Made by a program: the position numbers and the translations under genes | Origin: a virus | Strand: one strand, 5' to 3' | DNA: 64,000 nt | IMG/VR virus record: IMGVR_UViG_3300009506_000009 | Span: 1 to 64,000 of that record | Notes under the pieces: model-generated | The model's database searches: none | The model's input: the letters and a program-made list of their open reading frames with translations, nothing else | What the model was told of the DNA's origin: nothing | In this document: positions 39,711-47,358 of the stretch, piece by piece | Numbering within the stretch: the stretch's first letter is position 1 | Layout of the letters: every line of letters begins with the position of its first letter

Positions 39711-39718
39711 GATTGTAG
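39711..39718 (+). promoter_or_regulatory. NATTGTAG motif after tRNA-Ser
   Basis: GATTGTAG on the plus strand, followed by an RBS-bearing mini-ORF and a terminator. Confidence 0.4.
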
Positions 39719-39752
39719 TATGAAGATGTTCGAAACTAACATAAGGAAAATC

Positions 39753-39827
39753 ATGTTTTACTTTAACACTCAGAGCTTATCCATAGCTAAATCCCAATTG
39801 CCACTACTTGTGGAGTTTTTGGTTTGA
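39753..39827 (+). CDS. possible 24-aa peptide
   Basis: ATG with AAGGAAAA upstream between a NATTGTAG motif and a terminator. Very short (MFYFNTQSLS start, VEFLV end). May be only part of a small RNA. Confidence 0.3.
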   Translation: MFYFNTQSLSIAKSQLPLLVEFLV

Positions 39828-39856
39828 GTGGATAAGTCTCGATTGATACAATGATT

Positions 39857-39884
39857 GGACCACCCAGGCCGGATGGTCTTTTTA
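39857..39884 (+). terminator. Rho-independent terminator
   Basis: GACCA/TGGTC stem extended by CC/GG, followed by TTTTT. Confidence 0.7.
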
Positions 39885-39893
39885 TTTGGAACC

Positions 39894-39922
39894 TTGACAA
39901 CTGAATAGTAATGTGGTAAACT
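39894..39922 (+). promoter_or_regulatory. sigma70-type promoter, leaderless mini-gene
   Basis: TTGACA, 17-bp spacer, TAAACT; 6 nt to the GTG at 39929. Confidence 0.7.
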
Positions 39923-39928
39923 ATACTC

Positions 39929-40021
39929 GTGACGAAAAACAAACTCTTTCTCATTATTGCAATCTGCATCTTTCTAGGTCTCAGCCTGCTAGGTGCAATC
40001 TCATATCTGATGTTTTCTTAG
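39929..40021 (+). CDS. small membrane protein, 30 aa
   Basis: GTG start placed exactly at the predicted transcription start. Short basic N-terminus then one membrane span (LFLIIAICIFLGLSLLGAI). Unknown; ends 10 bases before tRNA-Met. Confidence 0.55.
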   Translation: MTKNKLFLIIAICIFLGLSLLGAISYLMFS

Positions 40022-40031
40022 CAATAATATT

Positions 40032-40104
40032 GGAGGCGTAGCGCAAAGGTTAGAGCACCCGTCTCATAAACGGTAGGTTGAGAGTTCGATTCTCTCCGCC
40101 TCCA
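40032..40104 (+). tRNA. tRNA-Met(CAT), third CAT tRNA (possibly Ile2)
   Basis: Acceptor GGAGGCG/CGCCTCC, loop CTCATAA. One of two non-initiator CAT tRNAs; one of them may be the lysidine-modified Ile tRNA. Confidence 0.88.
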
Positions 40105-40115
40105 CAGGAGTTCTT

Positions 40116-40628
40116 ATGATCATTGGATGTGTATATAGGCTAGAAGCAAGTGGTGATGTGAATGGTATCCCGCTGTTTCTGTATGATAACGGAAGTACCG
40201 TGGATGTCCGTGGTTTCCCTAACATAACGTCTGACGACATGAAGTTCGTGCTCTCATGGGCGTCCAAACCAACGGATGATGATATAGAGATCGTGTGGAA
40301 AAATATCTCAGCACCATACTTTTTGCACCTGTTCCGTGATCAGTATGTATCTGAGGTCCCAATTCAATACGTGCATATTGGTATCTTCAAACATCTGGCG
40401 TACAAGTATCCGCCAGCAATGGTACAGCACGATGTCACCAGCCAATTAAAATCCCTTGATGCATATTGGTCAAACGTGGCACGGCAGGTTGCTGGACTAA
40501 CTAACTTACAACAGTGGACCATGCTTGAGCTTCGTGACCTGAAATATACACCGGAGCAGATTGCTAATGAGCTTGGGATCGATGAAGCTGTTGTGATCGA
40601 GTACTTCAAAACAAACATATTGGTATAG
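40116..40628 (+). CDS. hypothetical protein with C-terminal HTH
   Basis: 170 residues. The last ~40 residues (QQWTMLELRDLKYTPEQIANELGIDEAVVIEYF) read as a helix-turn-helix; the first 130 are unrecognised alpha/beta. Possibly a regulator. Ends two bases before tRNA-Lys. Confidence 0.7.
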   Translation: MIIGCVYRLEASGDVNGIPLFLYDNGSTVDVRGFPNITSDDMKFVLSWASKPTDDDIEIVWKNISAPYFLHLFRDQYVSEVPIQYVHIGIFKHLAYKYPPAMVQHDVTSQLKSLDAYWSNVARQVAGLTNLQQWTMLELRDLKYTPEQIANELGIDEAVVIEYFKTNILV

Positions 40629-40629
40629 A

Positions 40630-40703
40630 GCCGTCATAGTTTAATGGATAAAACAGACGCCTTTTAAGCGATCAGACTGAGGGTTCGAGTCCTTCTGGCG
40701 GCA
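40630..40703 (+). tRNA. tRNA-Lys(TTT)
   Basis: Acceptor GCCGTCA/TGGCGGC, loop CTTTTAA; anticodon stem has one mismatch. Confidence 0.87.
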
Positions 40704-40724
40704 TAAAAACTATGGAAATCATAA

Positions 40725-41006
40725 ATGCACATTGACAAGTTCAACAGCTACGTGCGTATTCTAAGCACACGTTTTTGGGTAAGACATTGGTACAACTTCT
40801 ATGATGTGCCCCTGTTTACTGACCACAAGCGCACTATGGCGATCAGCCTAATTGACCTTGTTGATCGTAAGAATATGTTTGAAGAAGTCTGTCGGGACTT
40901 AAAGAAAGCCGGGTTTGATGTCCGAGTAAAGCTGGATGCAACTAGCCCCTACCCATATGCGGAGTTGGTTGCGTTTGTAGAAAGAACAGATTGGCCTATA
41001 GTGTAA
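40725..41006 (+). CDS. hypothetical protein
   Basis: 93 residues, no motif recognised (MHIDKFNSYVRILSTRFWVR start). Its last 15 bases and TAA stop lie inside tRNA-Gln(TTG). Confidence 0.65.
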   Translation: MHIDKFNSYVRILSTRFWVRHWYNFYDVPLFTDHKRTMAISLIDLVDRKNMFEEVCRDLKKAGFDVRVKLDATSPYPYAELVAFVERTDWPIV

Positions 41007-41063
41007 TGGTTATCACGTCTGCCTTTGAAGCAGAAGACCCAGGTTCGAACCCTGGTGGGCCAG
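40992..41063 (+). tRNA. tRNA-Gln(TTG)
   Basis: Acceptor TGGCCTA/TGGGCCA, perfect anticodon stem TCTGC/GCAGA, loop CTTTGAA. Confidence 0.92.
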
Positions 41064-41093
41064 CTAACCTATCAATGAGTGAAGGAGATTAAA

Positions 41094-41621
41094 ATGATTA
41101 ACCCAAATCAAGGAAGCGGTGTGAAAATCCAGATTAACAGTTTAGCGGCATTAGAACGTCTGCTCGGTGATGATGCGAAAATGGAGATCGAAGTTCGGCA
41201 GTCTGTTGTAGAAGCTTTTGCTCGTGGTTTTGTAAAGAACATTGCGAATGCTGATGCTGTTGCTAAGGTTATCGAAGACCTTAAAGACTTTGTGAAACGG
41301 GAAGTTGTGGAAGAGACATCTAACCAGATGGCAATGGCTGGTATTGTCAAGGATGGGTCCTGGTATCAGACGAAGTTGAAACTTACCGATACTGCTGAAG
41401 AGAAGATCGCATCGGAAGTACGTATACAAGTGTATGATAATATACGTAAAGCAATCAGCGAAATGAATATTGATGAGATTGTAACCCGTTATGTTACGGA
41501 TGCTATCCGTCGTGAAGTCAACCATCAGGTCAAGGCTATCACCCAATCCACTGTTATGGCATCCCTACAGTTGGCAATGGATCAAGCCTTAGATACTGAC
41601 CCGGTAGATAATGAAGATTAA
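41094..41621 (+). CDS. hypothetical helical protein
   Basis: 175 residues from the ATG at 41094 (GAAGGAG upstream). Almost wholly helical and charged (MEIEVRQSVVEAFARGFVKN...), with no motif recognised. Overlaps the next ORF by 11 bases. Confidence 0.7.
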   Translation: MINPNQGSGVKIQINSLAALERLLGDDAKMEIEVRQSVVEAFARGFVKNIANADAVAKVIEDLKDFVKREVVEETSNQMAMAGIVKDGSWYQTKLKLTDTAEEKIASEVRIQVYDNIRKAISEMNIDEIVTRYVTDAIRREVNHQVKAITQSTVMASLQLAMDQALDTDPVDNED

Positions 41622-41838
41622 ACTTACGCTTTACAATGATGATGGTCAGCCTGTTGCATCTGCTACTCTGAAGTCCGGGGTAGTGGATGCCAACGGTAAT
41701 ATCTTGACAGAAGAAGCCCTACGAAGTATGGTAGGTAGTATAAATACCAGCGTGGCGGAACTGGTTTACGCAGAGGACTTAAAACCCTCCGACTCCGGTC
41801 ATGTGGGTTCGACTCCCACCGCTGGTACAAAGGATTAG
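41611..41838 (+). CDS. small ORF running through tRNA-Leu(TAA)
   Basis: The first ~45 codons (MKIKLTLYNDDGQPVASATL) look protein-like and overlap the preceding gene. The frame then continues across the whole of tRNA-Leu(TAA) to a TAG at 41838, so the C-terminal ~30 residues are a translated tRNA. Either the gene lost its stop when the tRNA arrived or the read-through tail is tolerated. Confidence 0.5.
   Translation: MKIKLTLYNDDGQPVASATLKSGVVDANGNILTEEALRSMVGSINTSVAELVYAEDLKPSDSGHVGSTPTAGTKD
41746..41827 (+). tRNA. tRNA-Leu(TAA)
   Basis: Perfect acceptor ACCAGCG/CGCTGGT, Leu-type D arm GTGGCGGAACTGG, loop CTTAAAA, long variable arm. Embedded in a reading frame. Confidence 0.9.
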
Positions 41839-41839
41839 C

Positions 41840-42271
41840 ATGGACATTCTCGAAGTGCAGTATGGTATCATCGTCCATCAGGTAAACTTACAAGGTAAGA
41901 TGGGTGCTGGTCTTGCAAAGCAAGTCAAAGAAACGTACCCACTCAATTATGAGAAATACCTGGAAGATTATCATGTACGTGTCCTTGGGGATGTCTTGGT
42001 TGTGACTGTAAAAAAGAACCTTCACATTGCTAACCTGTATGGACAAGAGAGCGTTGGTGCAGGTCTCCAAACAGATTATACCGCTATAGCAACAGGTCTC
42101 GACTTGATTGCTCATTGGTCTGAGCATGCACAGCTTCCTGTATATATTCCAGAGAAGATGGGATGCGGCCTCGGTGGTGGAAACTGGAATGCAATCAAAG
42201 CGATTATTAAAGATACAATTCCGTATGCCTGGATCGTTTCTTTAGAAAGGTCTACACCGTATAGATTATGA
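41840..42271 (+). CDS. macro domain protein (Poa1-like ADP-ribose phosphatase type)
   Basis: 143 residues from the ATG at 41840. Macro domain signatures: GIIVHQVNLQGKMGAGLAKQ (ADP-ribose binding Asn and glycine loop) near the N-terminus and VYIPEKMGCGLGGGNWNAI in the second phosphate loop. The family removes phosphate from ADP-ribose-1''-phosphate, a by-product of tRNA splicing, or reverses ADP-ribosylation. Beside tRNA genes and with RtcB/RlaP elsewhere in the window, an RNA-repair link is possible; counter-defence is an alternative. Confidence 0.85.
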   Translation: MDILEVQYGIIVHQVNLQGKMGAGLAKQVKETYPLNYEKYLEDYHVRVLGDVLVVTVKKNLHIANLYGQESVGAGLQTDYTAIATGLDLIAHWSEHAQLPVYIPEKMGCGLGGGNWNAIKAIIKDTIPYAWIVSLERSTPYRL

Positions 42272-42738
42272 CTCCTATACCACAACCTGCTAACTTGTCG
42301 TACATTGTAGGTTCTCACTTTAACCATATTGAAGTATGTACTGCATTCCCACGCACACGAGAAGATATCTCCAGGATGTCTTGTGGTCACATTTCGGTAG
42401 AGAGTGTAACGTATGATGATAGGCCAGATGGCACAGTTATGTGGGTAAAACCTGGAACAGCAGGAGATATTATTAGAAGCGGTACTGTTACATACTTTGC
42501 AATCTGTGACAGTCACAGTACACCTATCCTGGTAAATACATTCACACAGAAGTTTCAATTGCAGGAAGGTTGCATCTTTACATTGGCTCCGTTTGATGTT
42601 ACTTTGGCTCCAACAGATGTAGTGGTAGGCACGTATCCATACAACGATTCGGGCCTAAACGAAATAGAGTGCATCTACTGTGGACAACCAAGGCGTCCAA
42701 ATATACCGTGCCCACATTGTGGTGGGCGCATAGACTAG
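42268..42738 (+). CDS. hypothetical protein with C-terminal zinc ribbon
   Basis: 156 residues, start overlapping the macro domain stop (ATGA type). The last 25 residues hold CIYCG and CPHCGG, a zinc ribbon. The remainder is beta-rich and unrecognised. Overlaps the first base of tRNA-Leu(CAA). Confidence 0.72.
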   Translation: MTPIPQPANLSYIVGSHFNHIEVCTAFPRTREDISRMSCGHISVESVTYDDRPDGTVMWVKPGTAGDIIRSGTVTYFAICDSHSTPILVNTFTQKFQLQEGCIFTLAPFDVTLAPTDVVVGTYPYNDSGLNEIECIYCGQPRRPNIPCPHCGGRID

Positions 42739-42819
42739 CCAGCATGGTGGAATTGGCAGACACAGTGTCCTCAAAAGGCACCGGGTAAAACCGTGAGAGT
42801 TCGACTCTCTCTGCTGGCA
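42738..42819 (+). tRNA. tRNA-Leu(CAA)
   Basis: Perfect acceptor GCCAGCA/TGCTGGC, loop CTCAAAA, long variable arm ACCGGGTAAAACCGT. Confidence 0.9.
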
Positions 42820-42831
42820 CAAAGGATCAAC

Positions 42832-43062
42832 ATGCTTCCAACACAGATTTATGATCTTGAGATTGACGTACAAGGGGTCTTCACCATGACAGGCAACTCC
42901 CCTATCCCTATTGTGGTTGGTCATATTTTCATTACATCTACTGGTATGATTGTTCGCATTACTGAGGTTGAGATAGATTTTGACACAAGAAAGATTATGT
43001 GTAAAGCAATGTCCAACCTAATCACGTTTACAGAAATTGAAAATGGTTCAGCCTATAACTGA
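42832..43062 (+). CDS. hypothetical protein
   Basis: 76 residues from the ATG at 42832, just after tRNA-Leu(CAA). Beta-rich (IYDLEIDVQGVFTMTGNSPI). Overlaps the next gene. Unknown. Confidence 0.65.
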   Translation: MLPTQIYDLEIDVQGVFTMTGNSPIPIVVGHIFITSTGMIVRITEVEIDFDTRKIMCKAMSNLITFTEIENGSAYN

Positions 43063-43471
43063 TAAGAGAGTAGAGTGGTACTATATTTACCTACCAGAAT
43101 TAGGAACCAACCCATTAACCATATCCCTGTTATCCCGAAGAGCCGTCCCAGGATTGTTCCTAGGTTTTGATAACAGGGTTTATTTGTATTCAGAGGTTGT
43201 AGATATTAGTAACCCGCACCATCCATACATCGTATGTACACATGTTGATGGTGATCTAAAATATTTAAATGTGGAGGCCACACGTGCGAGTCATTTACAA
43301 AGGACGGGTGATCGGGGAGTGCCCCGACGAACACAGATCAGGAGAAACTGTGCAATTAGCTGGATCGGATTACGTAATTTTATACGTAGACAAGCTAAAC
43401 GATTTAGTAGCTATAGTTCAAAAGGTAGAGTGATAAATGAAGAAAGCACCTGCATACTGTTATGGAACTAG
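43043..43471 (+). CDS. hypothetical protein, C-terminal part doubtful
   Basis: The first ~80 codons (VQPITDKRVEWYYIYLPELG) look genuine. After about 43285 the frame becomes Arg/Ser-rich and overlaps a better-looking frame with its own RBS (43284-43433), so the real stop may have been lost through a frameshift, or the overlap is real. Confidence 0.5.
   Translation: MVQPITDKRVEWYYIYLPELGTNPLTISLLSRRAVPGLFLGFDNRVYLYSEVVDISNPHHPYIVCTHVDGDLKYLNVEATRASHLQRTGDRGVPRRTQIRRNCAISWIGLRNFIRRQAKRFSSYSSKGRVINEESTCILLWN
43284..43433 (+). CDS. small protein, 49 aa, GTG start
   Basis: GTG at 43284 has GGAGG 7 nt upstream. Natural-looking beta-rich product (RVIYKGRVIGECPDEHRSGE...). Overlaps the preceding frame heavily and ends 3 bases before the next ATG. 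Confidence 0.6.
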   Translation: MRVIYKGRVIGECPDEHRSGETVQLAGSDYVILYVDKLNDLVAIVQKVE

Positions 43472-43730
43472 AGATGGGACCTATCTTGTTATCCGGGATT
43501 GGGGGCACGCTAGGATTGTTCCTGCTGAGGAGGCGTTGGATGGGAGGCATATTCTTCTTGTATATACCGCACTTGGGACTGCGAAGAAGGCCCTATCCTC
43601 CAGAGTAATATATCCTTTTTATCAAGACGGTAACCGTTGGCATTATAAGAATGACGGCAGTACGCCGTTGGTAACAAAGGAGCTACTTGTGATCTTACCT
43701 CTAAAACTGACCCTTGACATCGAAGATTGA
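43437..43730 (+). CDS. hypothetical protein
   Basis: 97 residues, start 3 bases after the previous stop. Soluble alpha/beta (YCYGTRDGTYLVIRDWGHAR). Its end overlaps the SSB promoter. Unknown. Confidence 0.65.
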   Translation: MKKAPAYCYGTRDGTYLVIRDWGHARIVPAEEALDGRHILLVYTALGTAKKALSSRVIYPFYQDGNRWHYKNDGSTPLVTKELLVILPLKLTLDIED

Positions 43731-43742
43731 CTGTGGTAAAAT
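43714..43742 (+). promoter_or_regulatory. sigma70-type promoter for ssb
   Basis: TTGACA, 17-bp spacer, TAAAAT; predicted start about 43749, then a ~45-nt leader with AAGGAG. Confidence 0.85.
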
Positions 43743-43792
43743 AGTGTTGCTGTCGAAAAAATTCTAACAACTAATTAATAAGGAGCAAACAA

Positions 43793-44209
43793 ATGTCAGC
43801 ACAGAATCAACTCACTTTACTTGGAAACGTTGGAGGTGAAAACACAATCCGTCAGTCTACAAACGACGAGGGTAAAGTTACCGTTATCTCGTTTTCTTTT
43901 GCTGTTAATGAGTGGAGGTACAACAAAGCTACCAACCAGAAAGAACGCATGACCGACTTCCATAACGCTCAGGCGTTCGGTTACGTGGCTGGTCGCTTGG
44001 CCCAGTTCGTTGAGCAAGGCCAAGGTCTGTTACTTCAAGGGCGACTATACAAAGACCAATACACCAACAGTGAAGGCGAACAGCGCACCGCTTATGGTAT
44101 CGAGGTCGAGGACTTCGCTCTAGTTGGTGGTGGTGGACGTGGTGCCTCACAAGATGCTGAAGAGTCGGATGCCTCATCTGGATTGGAAGAGGATGAGTTC
44201 CCGTTCTAA
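43793..44209 (+). CDS. ssb: single-stranded DNA-binding protein
   Basis: 138 residues. OB-fold SSB signatures: MSAQNQLTLLGNVGGENTI start, VISFSFAVNEW, FHNAQAFGYVAGRLAQFVEQGQGLLLQGRLY and GIEVEDFALVGG. The C-terminus is acidic and ends in EEDEFPF, the protein-interaction tip that recruits partners. It coats ssDNA during replication and recombination. Confidence 0.95.
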   Translation: MSAQNQLTLLGNVGGENTIRQSTNDEGKVTVISFSFAVNEWRYNKATNQKERMTDFHNAQAFGYVAGRLAQFVEQGQGLLLQGRLYKDQYTNSEGEQRTAYGIEVEDFALVGGGGRGASQDAEESDASSGLEEDEFPF

Positions 44210-44450
44210 CCCCTTCTCGTCACCAGAAGTAGTTGTAAATACCGTGCCCCCTACCGAACTGGATGGGGGCACATTTGCAGAGCAGATGATGTATCACTTA
44301 TATGTTGCCCTTTGGTACGCCGAGCAAAACCATGCATCAACCAGGATAACACAGCCAATCCGTCTTGCTTTACGAATGACACTAACGCTTCACCAACGTG
44401 GTAAATACTTTGATGAACATGGTCGTATCCGGCGATCAGCTAGGAGATAA
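44193..44450 (+). CDS. hypothetical protein
   Basis: 85 residues from the ATG at 44193, overlapping the SSB end. Helical with a basic C-terminus (RLALRMTLTLHQRGKYFDEHGRIRR). Unknown; likely coupled to ssb. Confidence 0.65.
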   Translation: MSSRSNPFSSPEVVVNTVPPTELDGGTFAEQMMYHLYVALWYAEQNHASTRITQPIRLALRMTLTLHQRGKYFDEHGRIRRSARR

Positions 44451-44452
44451 GC

Positions 44453-44659
44453 ATGAGCACTGAAATACTTTTGAATTGGATAGCAGATACGTTTGCTAAG
44501 ACTGATGTCATTGACTTATATTTTATATTATCTGACCTAGTTGATATTCCTATCAGCGAAGCTGAATTATGTGAGACTGCTTACTTTGATGCCATGGCAA
44601 GTGAGTCTGTCAATCAATATACGGGAGACAATACACCCATTGGTAAGACAGTAATATGA
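44453..44659 (+). CDS. hypothetical protein
   Basis: 68 residues, acidic and helical (LLNWIADTFAKTDVIDLYFIL). Stop overlaps the next start. Unknown. Confidence 0.65.
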   Translation: MSTEILLNWIADTFAKTDVIDLYFILSDLVDIPISEAELCETAYFDAMASESVNQYTGDNTPIGKTVI

Positions 44660-45033
44660 TCTCATTAGCAGAATACCGTAAACAAATGCGCTTCCTCGCC
44701 ATTACTCGTGACGGGGGACTTTGCATGATATGCAAATGGGTCCACCATCGAGAACGGGATGCTCAGGAAGTACACCACGTGTTTGGTAGGGGGACCAGTA
44801 ATGCATCGGTCAAAGAATATTATACTTCTCTCATGAGTGTTTGTATAGAGTGTCACCCACAACCAATCCTGTTACCACCAACAATGGAATGGCAGGCTAC
44901 GATCCTCAGAGTTTGGAGAAACATGAACTGTGATCATCATAATAAAACAATGTTGATTGCACCAGAACTCGTTGTTGATAACCCGGTTGGCCTATCAAGA
45001 TTTAACATAAGTGATGGTCTGATCTACGATTGA
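44656..45033 (+). CDS. HNH-type nuclease
   Basis: 125 residues. CMICKW near residue 25, core QEVHHVFGRG, then SLMSVCIECHPQ give the Cys-His-His-Cys pattern of small HNH endonucleases. In an operon between ssb and a PD-(D/E)XK nuclease, so a recombination or DNA-processing role fits better than homing. Confidence 0.75.
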   Translation: MISLAEYRKQMRFLAITRDGGLCMICKWVHHRERDAQEVHHVFGRGTSNASVKEYYTSLMSVCIECHPQPILLPPTMEWQATILRVWRNMNCDHHNKTMLIAPELVVDNPVGLSRFNISDGLIYD

Positions 45034-45044
45034 AGGAAGTAAGA

Positions 45045-45614
45045 ATGAGTAAGCCGCCAGCTACCTGGAAAAAGGTAGAGTTACGGATAGCACGATACTT
45101 AGGTGGTCAACGCCGGGGTGCGGATTTTTCGGAGAGAGATGGTTCCAATATTGGGAAAGACGATGTTATTGATGTCCCAGGTTGGGCTATAGAAATCAAG
45201 CACGCCAAAGATGCAAGCTACGGATTAGCTTGCGAGGCGTTAGATCAGGTTGATCAAGTCTATGGAGTGGTGCAAGGCGAGGCCATGCCCGTAGCAATCA
45301 TCCACCGTGGGGGAACACGGATAATTGAAGAGTCAGTGGTATGCTTCAGACCCAGGAAGTTCTGGTACTTAATGGCAGAACGCCCTAACGATAGCAAGTT
45401 TACGCTAGAAGCACCTATCTACTCGTCAACCAAACCGCTGTGGAAAAATATTATATCTGGTGTAACCAAGGTAAAACAGTTTATAGATGTTCCTTGTGTC
45501 CAAGTATATAAAATAGTTATGACAGAGGAGGGTCCTGATGTATATCGGAATCCTTGCTTTGTAGCCTGCTCTCTCCCGAACTTTAAAGAGTTCATCCTTC
45601 CTTTGCGTCAATAG
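45045..45614 (+). CDS. PD-(D/E)XK nuclease (Holliday junction resolvase-like)
   Basis: 189 residues from the ATG at 45045 (GAAGGAAG upstream). The N-terminal core KKVELRIARYLGGQRRG, DDVIDVPGWAIEIKHAK contains E, D and E-x-K of the fold used by resolvase-like endonucleases. It probably cuts branched DNA. Followed by a terminator before the reductase gene. Confidence 0.75.
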   Translation: MSKPPATWKKVELRIARYLGGQRRGADFSERDGSNIGKDDVIDVPGWAIEIKHAKDASYGLACEALDQVDQVYGVVQGEAMPVAIIHRGGTRIIEESVVCFRPRKFWYLMAERPNDSKFTLEAPIYSSTKPLWKNIISGVTKVKQFIDVPCVQVYKIVMTEEGPDVYRNPCFVACSLPNFKEFILPLRQ

Positions 45615-45636
45615 GCGCAACTACAACTGAATACCC

Positions 45637-45658
45637 AAGCCACCTAGTGTGGCTTTTT
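45637..45658 (+). terminator. Rho-independent terminator
   Basis: AAGCCAC/GTGGCTT stem, 5-nt loop, TTTTT. Confidence 0.8.
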
Positions 45659-45672
45659 GTTTAGGAGTTATT

Positions 45673-47331
45673 ATGGTAGAATATACCCCTATGTCTCCGC
45701 TTAGTCCAGAAGCGGAGAATGTTTTACGGTCTCGATATTACAAAGATGGTGAAACGTCTTGGGAAGAGGTAGTGGATCGTGTGTGTGAGCATATGCACAT
45801 TACCGATAAAAGTACACATGACATGTTGTTGCATCGTTACTTTCTTCCCAATACCCCTACTCTTGTAAATGCCGGGACACAATCTGGACTGAGTGCCTGC
45901 TTTGTACTTGATATGTACGACAGCATCGAAGATATCTACTCCGTAAAGTTTGACGTTGCACGGATAGCCAGAGCAGGTGGCGGAGTTGGGATCAGTTTGT
46001 CTCACTTGAGACCGATGGACCAACCAGTAAAGGGATCGTCTCATGGTAAGGCCGCAGGTCCGGTTGCCTTTGCCAGTACAATCTCCGTAGATGCTATGAT
46101 TTTGACCCAGGCGGGATCACTACGGCCTATGGCTTTGATGTTTGTCATGGATGTTAGCCACCCTGATATACGAAAATTCATCACGGCTAAATCAGAAGAG
46201 GGAGTTATCACCAATGCGAATATTAGTGTTATGGTTGACGATGAGTTTATGCTTGCTGTTATTGAGGATCGGGATTATGACCTTACGTTTGAAGGCACAG
46301 TTTACGAAACAGTAAAAGCACGAGAGCTTTTCGATCTAATCACGGAGCACACCCACAAGAACGGTGAGCCTGGACTTCTCTTCAAAGATAAGATTAACAA
46401 TAACACCCCATATAGGTATGATAATAGAGTAATCTATGCCACAAATCCTTGTGGAGAGATACCTGCTCCAGACAATGCTGTCTGCAACCTTGGTTCATTG
46501 AACCTTGCTAACTTTGTACACGAAGATGGGTATGTAGATGCGTCACTACTTTCTGATGCCACTATACGTGCGGTAAAGTTTCTGGATAACGTGATCACTT
46601 ACAATCACTATCCTACAGAGGATATACGCAACTTCGTTGAAAGGTACCGTCCTATTGGTCTAGGCGTCATGGGTGTGGCGGACATGTTTCTTAAACTTGG
46701 TGTGCGATACGGCAGTCAAGAGTCGTTGGACCTCTTGGACAGTGTCATGGAGATAATCGCTACCGTAGCCAACCAGACATCTATGGCTTTGGGAATTACA
46801 CTAGGAATACCCGAAGGGTGTGAGAACTTGCCAACACCACGTCGCCACGTAACCTGGGGTTCAGTTGCGCCCACAGGCAGTATCTCTATGATAGGTGGTT
46901 GTTCTTCGGGTATCGAACCTGTTTTTTCTCCTGTCGTGTATCGTCAAGACAACACAGGGACCTACACGATACCACACCCTGATGCTGACTTAGATTGTTT
47001 TGTTAGTGCTGTTAATTCAGACCCCTCTCGCATAGTGTCGGTAGAGGAGCACATAAAGATGCTCTCTGTGGCACAGAAACACGTTGACAGCGGCGTAAGC
47101 AAGACAATCAACCTCCCACATGAGTCTACCGTGGAAAACGTCGCAGAAGCCGTCCTGATGGCTTGGAGAGACCCTTTCATCAAAGGTACTGCATTGTACC
47201 GTGATGGGTCCAGGGATGTGCAAGTGCTCTCATCCGTTGATCTGTGCCCTGAATGTGAGACCCCATTGGAGTCTGATGGAGGTTGTCAACACTGCCCAAG
47301 CTGTGGATGGGGAGCTTGTGCTATTTCTTGA
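45673..47331 (+). CDS. nrdJ: ribonucleotide reductase, class II (B12-dependent) type
   Basis: 552 residues from the ATG at 45673 (TTAGGAG upstream). Reductase barrel motifs: PNTPTLVNAGTQSGLSACFVL with the first redox Cys, ARAGGGVGISLSHLRP, NPCGEIP with the thiyl Cys, CNLGSLNLANF, and GSVAPTGSISMIGGCSSGIEP. The C-terminus has a Cys-rich tail (CPECETPLE...CQHCPSCGWGAC) for re-reduction. The absence of an ATP cone and of a beta-subunit gene nearby, with this size, points to class II. It makes dNTPs for phage replication; it would need host cobalamin. Confidence 0.88.
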   Translation: MVEYTPMSPLSPEAENVLRSRYYKDGETSWEEVVDRVCEHMHITDKSTHDMLLHRYFLPNTPTLVNAGTQSGLSACFVLDMYDSIEDIYSVKFDVARIARAGGGVGISLSHLRPMDQPVKGSSHGKAAGPVAFASTISVDAMILTQAGSLRPMALMFVMDVSHPDIRKFITAKSEEGVITNANISVMVDDEFMLAVIEDRDYDLTFEGTVYETVKARELFDLITEHTHKNGEPGLLFKDKINNNTPYRYDNRVIYATNPCGEIPAPDNAVCNLGSLNLANFVHEDGYVDASLLSDATIRAVKFLDNVITYNHYPTEDIRNFVERYRPIGLGVMGVADMFLKLGVRYGSQESLDLLDSVMEIIATVANQTSMALGITLGIPEGCENLPTPRRHVTWGSVAPTGSISMIGGCSSGIEPVFSPVVYRQDNTGTYTIPHPDADLDCFVSAVNSDPSRIVSVEEHIKMLSVAQKHVDSGVSKTINLPHESTVENVAEAVLMAWRDPFIKGTALYRDGSRDVQVLSSVDLCPECETPLESDGGCQHCPSCGWGACAIS

Positions 47332-47356
47332 CAAAACAAATCAAGTGTGTTATACT
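47328..47356 (+). promoter_or_regulatory. sigma70-type promoter overlapping reductase stop
   Basis: TTGACA, 17-bp spacer, TATACT. Predicted start about 47363 lies inside the 5' arm of the following terminator. Confidence 0.8.
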
Positions 47357-47358
47357 GT

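Noticed and set aside
22630-42737. 4.5S (SRP) or 6S RNA in the spacers
   Set aside because: The conserved SRP apical sequence and the 6S open-bubble layout were not found.
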